A stretch of 20,876 nt of DNA, taken from IMG/VR virus record IMGVR_UViG_3300002835_001349, positions 1-20,876 of that record; one strand, 5' to 3'. The stretch is from a virus. Within the stretch, counting starts at the first letter, position 1. Each line of letters starts with the position of its first letter. The position numbers and the translations under genes are program-made. Positions 1 through 5,544 of this stretch are shown here, piece by piece. Under the pieces are notes generated by a model, which did no database searches, had not been told where the DNA came from, and saw only the letters and a list, made by a program, of their open reading frames with translations.

Positions 1-404
1 AAATTGTCGATGAGAGGAGTAACAGCATTGTTATCAGCAGTCCAAGCCCTAGCTTCAGTCTCTTGCTTCGTCCACGATGCCATCTCAGCACTGTCGGTGT
101 TCCCAGCCATTGCTTTAATAGCTGCTTGATATGCATCGCTGTACTGCCTTTGTTTCACATTACGATACCATTCCAGTGGTGCTGAAATAGAGTTAATAGC
201 ACCTAGCACTTCTGCCTTTTGAGCCTCTGTCATAGGAACACCATCAATGTCAAACGTACCGTTTTGCTCGATATAGTTCATGCTCGTAAACGAGAAACTA
301 AATGTTGGTTTCACTGCTAGCATATCCGAGAAGATACCTAGTTCAACTGTCTTTTGAAAAGCACCATTGTTAGAAGGTGCATACCATGTTAGAATGTTTG
401 TCAT
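1..404 (-). CDS. Tail-fibre-assembly-like protein, 3' end outside the window
   Basis: This gene starts at an ATG at 404, eight bases after an AAGGAAA ribosome binding site, and is open to the window edge (134 codons visible). The visible protein opens with MTNILTWYAPSNNGAFQ. Its far end reads SWTKQETEARAWTADNNA followed by VTPLID. A Trp-x-x-Gln-x-x-Glu-Ala motif followed by T-P-L-I-D is recurrent in phage tail-fibre assembly chaperones and in small proteins encoded at the end of fibre operons. That family assignment rests on remembered motif similarity only. Its place directly after the fibre genes and the acyl cassette fits a role in fibre maturation or as a late structural accessory. The stop codon is not visible, so length and C-terminal domains are unknown. 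Confidence 0.6.
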   Translation of the reverse strand, partial: MTNILTWYAPSNNGAFQKTVELGIFSDMLAVKPTFSFSFTSMNYIEQNGTFDIDGVPMTEAQKAEVLGAINSISAPLEWYRNVKQRQYSDAYQAAIKAMAGNTDSAEMASWTKQETEARAWTADNNAVTPLIDN

Positions 405-446
405 TTTTATTTCCTTTTTGTTTTTATGTTAATGAAATCCAATGGC

Positions 447-815
447 TCATTCTAATACCTGTATATTATCTAAGATGCCTTTATCCAATCGTTCATGAGC
501 TTCCAAGTCTAACGGACAGTTATCTGTAGGATCGAATACATCTCCATTAATATCTCTACTAGCAAATGTACAGTACCACAATACCTCATCAGTAAGTGAA
601 GTAATATCATGGACTTTATCAGCTCTTATTACAACGAATGTTGGAGCATGGAATATTTTAGTCTTACCATCTACAGAAACCTCTACAGACCCTTTAGCTA
701 AAATAGATAAATGGTCGTATTTATGTTTATGCCCCCCTATGGTTTCACCTTTAGAGCTAAATACTTTCTGACGTAACCATATATTGGCAAAGCACCCGAC
801 TAAATCGTGAGACAT
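447..815 (-). CDS. Cupin-fold protein, 122 aa
   Basis: A single-domain cupin is the best reading. Metal-binding motif 1 is visible at residues 28-42: G-H-K-H-K-Y-D-H, then six residues and G. Motif 2 lies around 58-69 (P-T-F-V-V-I-R-A-D-K-V-H). Candidate metal ligands are His29, His31, His35 and His69. The glutamate usual in motif 1 is a histidine here (HxHx3H rather than HxHx3-4E); I recall similar HxHxxDH cupins of about 120 residues in other phages, of unknown function. The ATG overlaps the stop of the 149-aa gene upstream (TAATG), so the two are translationally coupled. It closes the chain that includes the desaturase, ACP and ketosynthase. It could be a small dioxygenase or isomerase acting on the cassette's product, or a non-enzymatic virion protein. 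Confidence 0.7.
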   Translation of the reverse strand: MSHDLVGCFANIWLRQKVFSSKGETIGGHKHKYDHLSILAKGSVEVSVDGKTKIFHAPTFVVIRADKVHDITSLTDEVLWYCTFASRDINGDVFDPTDNCPLDLEAHERLDKGILDNIQVLE

Positions 816-1264
816 TATAGCTCCTCTACCGTAGGGGTATTCCCGCTGAAAGGAGGGGCCTCGTAAACTACTTTACCAGTCATAGCGATAATATCAATTC
901 CGTTTCTATAAGCCCCTAGTCTTAAATAAGGGGAGTTGGTTAAAAGGGCTTTACTTCGTAACTCCCCATCTTGCACCACATAGTCTCTCAACTGATTCAT
1001 AGATCCGAAGAAATCTAAAGCCCCTTCAAAAGGAACTAATCCGGCAGTGGCTGCCACAGGGTTGATGTACCATGTATAGAAATTACTATTAGTGACCCAT
1101 GCAATGATATACCCCTCAGAACTTAAGGCTACTGCGGGGTAACTGTAAGGTTCATAGCCCTCTAGTACACGGGTTATAAGTAACCCTGCCGGCCCTTCTA
1201 CATCATAGCCAGCAATTTGGCCATCCTCAACTTTAAAATGGGTGAATCCGATTTTTTCTGACAT
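815..1264 (-). CDS. Unknown 149-aa protein of the acyl cassette, with NFYTWYI motif
   Basis: I do not recognise a family. The protein is soluble, with no signal peptide or membrane segment. It has an acidic C-terminal tail and a central stretch reading NSNFYTWYINP, then a hydrophobic segment with F-E-G-A-L-D-F-F-G-S and M-N-Q-L-R-D-Y. The heptapeptide NFYTWYI also occurs in the 60-aa protein encoded at 3876-4058, at the other edge of the enzyme genes, so the two probably share a small domain. The ATG at 1264 sits one base after the ketosynthase stop, and AAAGGGATATAACATG supplies a ribosome binding site inside the end of that gene. The stop overlaps the start of the cupin. Coupling suggests co-expression with the ketosynthase in fixed ratio. 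A structural, adaptor or enzyme-partner role are all open. Confidence 0.7.
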   Translation of the reverse strand: MSEKIGFTHFKVEDGQIAGYDVEGPAGLLITRVLEGYEPYSYPAVALSSEGYIIAWVTNSNFYTWYINPVAATAGLVPFEGALDFFGSMNQLRDYVVQDGELRSKALLTNSPYLRLGAYRNGIDIIAMTGKVVYEAPPFSGNTPTVEEL

Positions 1265-1265
1265 G

Positions 1266-2351
1266 TTATATCCCTTTCAATTTTAAAAGTACAGCAGCAT
1301 ACACGTTACCCATACCTGCACCAAGTAATAGTATAGAAGTTACTGCACAATGTTTATCATAACTAAGAAACTTATCATCAGTTTCAGTCCGATTTACAAT
1401 ACCCCGTATTAAACCTTTACGGGCATCGGATATAGCTATGCTCAACTCCACGACCCCTGAAGCTCCCATTGTATGTCCTATCTCACTTTTATACCCAGTG
1501 GCTATGAAATTGTCCCCGAAAAACCCTTGGATTGCCGCACGCTCCCCTTCGTTATTAGCTTTAGTACCTGTACCATGTGTCTTAATAAACGTAGGGTTTT
1601 CATAAGCCTTCATGCACCGGCTAATTACAGACTTATAACCTGCACCAGTTATAGTCATACCTATAGGGTTATTACACACTTCCGCACCTATAGCCACACT
1701 AACTACTTCAGCTATGGCTGGGTAGATAGACTCCTCTTTCTCTAAGAGAACGAAACCCCCTCCTTGGGATACGCGGAACCCCCCGTTAGTGCTGTCGAAT
1801 GCAGACGGCTTTCTTACAGCCTCGTCTTCTAATGACATACTAGCTTTAGTCATACCAAAGACCCTCATTACCGAGGCATTTACTTGGTCATCGATACCTA
1901 CCACAAGAACCCGATCTAATTGACCAGACTCAATAAGCCACTTAGCTTCTTGGATACCTTTGTAGCTACTTATACAACTCGTCGCGTCACTAGATATATA
2001 CCCTGTGAAACCAATCTCATTAGCAAACTTACCCGCGACAATATTGATGAGTCCTAGAAAAGGAGCGAAATAATGATAATCGGCTTCCAAAGGAGGGGTT
2101 AGTAAGGCTGCCCCAGCCCATTCTGAAGCCCCGCTAGCGAATACCACCCCACTACGATCCCCGCCTATAGTTCTAAGCTCTTTTTTTAGCTCCTTTGGGA
2201 ACATTTTATCAAGCATATTATGAACACTATATTTCACACCGTTAGCTGTCCCAGCCATAGACCCACTAACCATCCCAACCATCTGAGGGTGCTTACCCTC
2301 GTACTTTACAAATTCGTCAGCTACTATAGATGCGGTTTTAGTTACAAGCAT
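1266..2351 (-). CDS. Beta-ketoacyl-ACP synthase (KAS I/II type), 361 aa
   Basis: Enzymes of this family condense an acyl group carried on the active cysteine with malonyl-ACP, extending the chain by two carbons. The condensing triad is complete: Cys126 in SDATSCISSYKG, His259 in THGTGTKANNEGE, and His293 in YKSEIGHTMGASG, with the accompanying Lys288. Cys-His-His rather than Cys-His-Asn places it with FabB/FabF-type and polyketide ketosynthases, not FabH. The C-terminal GAGMGNVYAAVLL matches the usual glycine-rich end. At 361 residues it is shorter than the usual 400-420: the N-terminal strand and the G-x-V-T-P-x-G region are missing or strongly reduced. I chose the ATG at 2351, after GAGGAA, rather than upstream codons that would run deep into the ACP gene; it overlaps the ACP stop by 14 bases. 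No ketoreductase, dehydratase or malonyltransferase is in the window, so host FAS enzymes would have to supply substrates. Confidence 0.9.
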   Translation of the reverse strand: MLVTKTASIVADEFVKYEGKHPQMVGMVSGSMAGTANGVKYSVHNMLDKMFPKELKKELRTIGGDRSGVVFASGASEWAGAALLTPPLEADYHYFAPFLGLINIVAGKFANEIGFTGYISSDATSCISSYKGIQEAKWLIESGQLDRVLVVGIDDQVNASVMRVFGMTKASMSLEDEAVRKPSAFDSTNGGFRVSQGGGFVLLEKEESIYPAIAEVVSVAIGAEVCNNPIGMTITGAGYKSVISRCMKAYENPTFIKTHGTGTKANNEGERAAIQGFFGDNFIATGYKSEIGHTMGASGVVELSIAISDARKGLIRGIVNRTETDDKFLSYDKHCAVTSILLLGAGMGNVYAAVLLKLKGI

Positions 2352-2631
2352 CTTGGATTTCCTCTTCACTAGGTTCTTTAGTTTTATTAGTTTCGATAAA
2401 GTTGAGCAAGTCTCCGAACACAACATCCCCTTTAGGGAGGTTTTCTTCAAATTTATCGTTAGAAATGTCAAACAAAGAGCTTATCTCTGCATATACCATA
2501 ACGTAAGCAAAGCTGTCAATTCCACAGACACTTAGGCGTTCATTTTCCTCGATACTAATGTACTCGATATCCCCTGAACAGTTCTTTTCAAGTAGTTTAC
2601 GGCAAAGCTCTTTAATAGCGGTTCTAAGCAT
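2338..2631 (-). CDS. Acyl carrier protein, 97 aa
   Basis: Carrier proteins hold acyl chains as thioesters on a 4'-phosphopantetheine arm. The attachment motif is clear: C-G-I-D-S-F-A-Y-V, with Ser40 as the expected modified residue (the usual DSL is DSF here). The rest follows the ACP four-helix pattern: an N-terminal amphipathic helix (M-L-R-T-A-I-K-E-L), the serine at the start of helix II, a following F-D-I-S, and a C-terminal helix F-G-D-L-L-N-F-I. Overall charge is acidic, as expected. It carries an extra acidic tail of about 15 residues (KEPSEEEIQDACN). The ATG at 2631 follows AAAGGG by seven bases and overlaps the desaturase stop by 8 bases; the ketosynthase start lies inside its last codons. 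No phosphopantetheinyl transferase is in view, so host AcpS or Sfp-type enzyme would be needed. Confidence 0.85.
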   Translation of the reverse strand: MLRTAIKELCRKLLEKNCSGDIEYISIEENERLSVCGIDSFAYVMVYAEISSLFDISNDKFEENLPKGDVVFGDLLNFIETNKTKEPSEEEIQDACN

Positions 2632-3448
2632 GGCATAACCCTTTAATATGATTGATATGGTCAATTAAGATTTGATTAGTGTCGATATCCGTATCACCCG
2701 CGATATGGTTCAATAGCTTTATTTTGTCCTCATGAACCTCTCGCATAATAGCAAAGCTGAATAAATGATGGGTTTTATTTACACTCTCCCCGTAACCAAT
2801 ATTAACCTCGGATTGGTGTATCATATGTTTAGTACGGAAAGCCTCTATGAACTCTCTTTTGGATTCTTCAGAATACTCACAGACCTTCTTAGCTAAATCT
2901 CTCCAAGCCGCTTTGTGACGAGCTTCATCCCTAGAAATGTTCATAAACTTCTCTTTAAGCCATTCTGATTCAGCGGCTTTTGAGGCCTCTCGATATACGA
3001 CCGTGTTAGTCACTTCACCGAGTAAGAAACTAACTACGGCCTCATAAGGATTGCCCCAAGGGCTCTCCATGTTGATGTACTCTTGAGCCATTTTTTCAGA
3101 GGTTACAGTATTTTTAAAAGGAGGCTCACCTCTAACAGCGGCAACAAGCTCTTTCAGGAACAATCCGTGTCTGAACTCTTCATAGATAAGGACATAAGAA
3201 GTGAACATGAATACTTCATAAAAGATTGGCATATACTTGTCTGCGTCTTGTAAAGCTAGCTTATGCAAAATAAGTAACATCCCCATTCCACTCATTTCAC
3301 CGTCCCCGACTTGATCCATAGCAATTATCAGGTTCTTATCATTTTCAGAAAAAGTCTCGCAAATGGAGTTGTACTCAAAATCCTCGACGTCCCATTTGGC
3401 TTTTTCAGCGATTAGTCCGTATTTAGTTACAATCTCTATACCTTTCAT
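2624..3448 (-). CDS. Soluble diiron acyl-ACP desaturase-like enzyme, 274 aa
   Basis: The protein matches the ferritin-like acyl-ACP desaturase family, which uses a diiron centre, O2 and ferredoxin electrons to insert a double bond into an ACP-bound acyl chain. All six iron ligands of the plant stearoyl-ACP desaturase have equivalents: Glu51 (G-D-G-E-M-S-G), Glu91 and His94 in IYEEFRHGLF, Glu145 (S-F-L-L-G-E-V-T-N), and Glu175 and His178 in SRDEARHKAAW. The two motifs EExRHG and DExRH are the family signature. Length is close to short bacterial members such as mycobacterial DesA2 (about 275 aa). It is mostly helical, with no membrane segments. The ATG follows AGGGAG and overlaps the previous stop (ATGA); the ACP gene begins inside its last codons, which fits a carrier-substrate pair. 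No ferredoxin or reductase is visible. A hydroxylase or N-oxygenase activity on the same fold cannot be excluded. Confidence 0.85.
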   Translation of the reverse strand: MKGIEIVTKYGLIAEKAKWDVEDFEYNSICETFSENDKNLIIAMDQVGDGEMSGMGMLLILHKLALQDADKYMPIFYEVFMFTSYVLIYEEFRHGLFLKELVAAVRGEPPFKNTVTSEKMAQEYINMESPWGNPYEAVVSFLLGEVTNTVVYREASKAAESEWLKEKFMNISRDEARHKAAWRDLAKKVCEYSEESKREFIEAFRTKHMIHQSEVNIGYGESVNKTHHLFSFAIMREVHEDKIKLLNHIAGDTDIDTNQILIDHINHIKGLCHA

Positions 3449-3879
3449 ATCATCTCCCTTCCTAAGAAATATCCACGGACGTTTACATCCGCTTCCGCTA
3501 CGTATGGGTTATTTATAAACCCATTATATATTCTGCCATCGTCTAACAGCAATCCAAGCGCATATTGGTTATTCACAGAATGTATTACTAAGCAATCCGG
3601 TTGCTTCTCACAAGGTCTTAATTGTGAGTCAATGGAATCTCTTAAGTAATTCATGAGAGAAGGAAAATCCAATGATCTTACGTCAAGTGCTCCTCTCTTT
3701 ATTGACAGAATTACAATGCTACTCTCAATCTGGGCAGCATATGAAGTAATAAACTCCGAGCTATACCCTTTTATAAAGTAGTGCATAAACAAAGGTTTAA
3801 AGTAATTTGACTCACGCAGGTTAGGTTTGTCATCAAAGAGCTCATCTACCTTTAATGCAAGTTCAGTATAATTATTCAT
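3445..3879 (-). CDS. Unknown 144-aa protein coupled to the desaturase
   Basis: I do not recognise a family. The N-terminal two-thirds looks helical and amphipathic (M-N-N-Y-T-E-L-A-L-K-V-D-E-L-F, then a hydrophobic segment F-M-H-Y-F-I-K-G-Y). The C-terminal third looks like a small beta-rich domain (A-L-G-L-L-L-D-D-G-R-I-Y-N-G-F). Two cysteines lie close together in R-P-C-E-K-Q-P-D-C. There is no signal peptide or clear membrane segment. Both ends overlap neighbours by four bases (ATGA), so it is translated in step with the 60-aa protein before it and the desaturase after it. That placement suggests a partner of the desaturase-ACP-ketosynthase set, for example an acyl transferase, an ACP-loading factor or an acceptor for the acyl chain. 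This is context only; no catalytic motif is seen. Confidence 0.7.
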   Translation of the reverse strand: MNNYTELALKVDELFDDKPNLRESNYFKPLFMHYFIKGYSSEFITSYAAQIESSIVILSIKRGALDVRSLDFPSLMNYLRDSIDSQLRPCEKQPDCLVIHSVNNQYALGLLLDDGRIYNGFINNPYVAEADVNVRGYFLGREMI

Positions 3880-4058
3880 GATAATCCTTTTTCAAGCAGT
3901 TTATTATATGTCGTAAATTCAACAGTATATTCGTCTTCTTTCGGTTTAACTAGAGAAACCTCAGTTCCTTGGATATACCACGTATAAAAGTTATTCGCGC
4001 CTATAGATTTTTCACTAGGTTTGCCATTTTTTAATACAGTTTTAATTATAGTAATCAT
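3876..4058 (-). CDS. Unknown 60-aa protein with NFYTWYI motif
   Basis: This is a small soluble protein of unknown function. The start is taken as the ATG at 4058, because it forms an ATGA overlap with the stop of the 155-aa gene and follows GGGGGA; an in-frame ATG at 4073 would add five residues. The stretch I-G-A-N-N-F-Y-T-W-Y-I shares seven identical residues with the 149-aa protein at 815-1264. Alignable residues follow: a proline and glutamate, then a phenylalanine and N-K-L-L-E against N-Q-L-R-D. It may be a trimmed copy of the same domain. It lies between the tail-tip-like protein and the 144-aa protein and is coupled to both. Confidence 0.65.
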   Translation of the reverse strand: MITIIKTVLKNGKPSEKSIGANNFYTWYIQGTEVSLVKPKEDEYTVEFTTYNKLLEKGLS

Positions 4059-4522
4059 GCTGCTGTCCCCCATACTCTACAACTAGCTTGTGGTGTCGGG
4101 CAATCTGTAGTTGTAGCTGTGTTATAACTATTATATGTGTCGAAGAATATATTAATAGCGGTAGTTCCTGCAGGTAATGTAACCGTACCTGTTCCTGAGT
4201 TTATGTGTATTCCGTTAATAGTTATATTAGTACCCATTGTGTTTTCATACATTGCAGTAGTATGTGCTTCATTGGCTGTAAAATTAACTACAGTAGGAGC
4301 TGATAAAGGAACTGGTAATGGAACAGAAACAGATGTATCTTGGTAACTATTACCTCCTCCCTTGAGCTGACTATATCTAACACCGGTATCAAAAGCAGTA
4401 GCAACAACCTTAGCCCATACCAATGTACCGTTAGCTATTACTTGCGTGATACTGACACCATTTACCATTAAAGCATTTGCTACGTTTTCAGGTATTGTTA
4501 CCCCATTTACTACTAAAGGCAT
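4055..4522 (-). CDS. Tail-tip-like virion protein, 155 aa
   Basis: The N-terminus (M-P-L-V-V-N-G-V-T-I-P-E-N-V-A-N-A-L) followed by V-N-G-V-S-I-T-Q-V-I-A-N-G-T-L-V-W repeats a short V-N-G-V-x-I unit. This pattern is familiar from small phage structural proteins encoded after fibre genes. The rest is rich in Thr, Val and Asn and predicted beta (for example T-I-N-G-I-H-I-N-S-G-T-G-T-V-T-L), consistent with a receptor-binding tip or a decoration domain. Two cysteines in the last 20 residues (D-C-P-T-P-Q-A-S-C) could pair. It begins ten bases after the knob fibre gene and is coupled by ATGA to the next gene, so it links the fibre block to the acyl-enzyme block. Its function as a tip protein is inferred from composition and place. 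Confidence 0.65.
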   Translation of the reverse strand: MPLVVNGVTIPENVANALMVNGVSITQVIANGTLVWAKVVATAFDTGVRYSQLKGGGNSYQDTSVSVPLPVPLSAPTVVNFTANEAHTTAMYENTMGTNITINGIHINSGTGTVTLPAGTTAINIFFDTYNSYNTATTTDCPTPQASCRVWGTAA

Positions 4523-4532
4523 CTTAGTACCT

Positions 4533-5519
4533 TTAGAAGTTCAATGTCAGGGTTGTACCTGAAACAGAGGCTTTTATTCCACCGAATGTTGCTGCATTAG
4601 CTACCGGCAGAGTGTATGCGTTAGCGCCAGCAGCGACACCGTCGAGTTTGGTTTTATCCGCAGCGATCATTAGTCCATTGACAGTTGTGGTTACAGCAGC
4701 TGTGGTGGCAAATCCAGCATTATTTACAAGCTCAGTTATATTTGCGGATGAAACGTCCACTCTTGTCCATGCAGACCACGTCCCAGCCGACACGTTTCTT
4801 TGATAGATAGCATTTGCATTATCTTCCCACCCGTAAGCAATTTGAGTTCCCCAGTAGTTATCACTATTTGTGTGTCTAATAGAGTTAATTACCCACCAGC
4901 CAGTGTTAGGAGCATCTGCCCACCCACTACACTCTCGTGTGGAAGTTGAACCAGCTGGGGTATTGTGAAAAATAGCCAAACAACTACTTCCAGTAACATT
5001 AGATGTTTGGAAGGTAGCTGAACCAGCATTACCTGTAATTGTTGTCTGAAGAGGATGTACGTGATCTGCTCTAGCGACAGTTGTACTAGTACCAACAGCG
5101 GCGGTACCAGCAACAACAGGTGCAGTTGAACTTAAAGCTGTAATGCTGTTAAACGAAGTTCCTGTAAAGGTTGTTCCTGCTAAAGAACCAGTTAATGTCC
5201 CACCAGCTAAAGCCAATCTATCACCAGCAATTTCAGTTTTAACATTCGCTAGTGTCTTTGGTCTGAGCCACCCATCGCTACCAGTTTCAACCATATAGTG
5301 TGATGCACTGTTTGCGGTATCTGCCAATGTACTATTTAACGCATTAGCATACACATAACCATTAGCATCTCTAGCAACAATAGTATTTGCTGTAGCTGCA
5401 GTTGTTGCATTCATACCATCCAGTAAATCAGCATCTAAACCTGAGCCAGAGCCATCATTTCCAGTATGCCAAATAAGGTTTCCCCCGACAGTACTTCCAC
5501 CTCTTAATTTATCGGCCAT
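4533..5519 (-). CDS. Tail fibre protein with pyocin-knob-like domain, 328 aa
   Basis: The protein opens with a shaft signature found in many phage fibres: V-G-G-N-L-I-W-H-T-G-N-D-G-S-G-S-G, then L-D-A-D-L-L-D-G-M. A middle region has the G-G-T-L-T-G shaft repeat, a F-N-S-I-T-A-L-S-S module and the sequence A-R-A-D-H-V-H-P. Residues about 205-255 (T-G-W-W-V-I-N-S to G-T-W-S-A-W-T-R-V) match the pyocin-knob fold that forms bulges in fibre shafts. The shaft ends with V-N-G-L-M-I-A-A-D-K-T-K-L-D-G-V and a short beta tip. Its F-N-S-I-T and D-H-V-H-P module is also at the C-terminus of the 1016-aa fibre, so the two share ancestry by recombination. It is likely part of the distal fibre. Confidence 0.85.
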   Translation of the reverse strand: MADKLRGGSTVGGNLIWHTGNDGSGSGLDADLLDGMNATTAATANTIVARDANGYVYANALNSTLADTANSASHYMVETGSDGWLRPKTLANVKTEIAGDRLALAGGTLTGSLAGTTFTGTSFNSITALSSTAPVVAGTAAVGTSTTVARADHVHPLQTTITGNAGSATFQTSNVTGSSCLAIFHNTPAGSTSTRECSGWADAPNTGWWVINSIRHTNSDNYWGTQIAYGWEDNANAIYQRNVSAGTWSAWTRVDVSSANITELVNNAGFATTAAVTTTVNGLMIAADKTKLDGVAAGANAYTLPVANAATFGGIKASVSGTTLTLNF

Positions 5520-5544
5520 GTTTGTCTCCTTTTACTTTTAAACA

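Noticed and set aside
1473-1745. Plus-strand 90-residue frame opposite the ketosynthase
   Set aside because: No ribosome binding site, and it covers the conserved His and glycine-rich region of the real gene.
1266-2351. Thiolase or FabH-type enzyme as the identity of the ketosynthase
   Set aside because: The second and third catalytic residues are both His with HGTGT and GHTxGASG contexts, which is the FabB/FabF pattern, not Cys-His-Asn or Cys-His-Cys.
2624-3448. Ribonucleotide reductase small subunit or AurF-type N-oxygenase as the identity of the diiron protein
   Set aside because: The EExRHG and DExRH pair, the ligand spacing and the adjacent ACP gene fit acyl-ACP desaturases better; AurF-like activity is kept only as a remote option.
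1266-3448. Cassette as a fragment of host chromosome joined by misassembly
   Set aside because: The genes overlap their phage-type neighbours on both sides in start-stop pairs and share the strand and operon, which is unlikely for a chance join; read mapping is still the decisive test.
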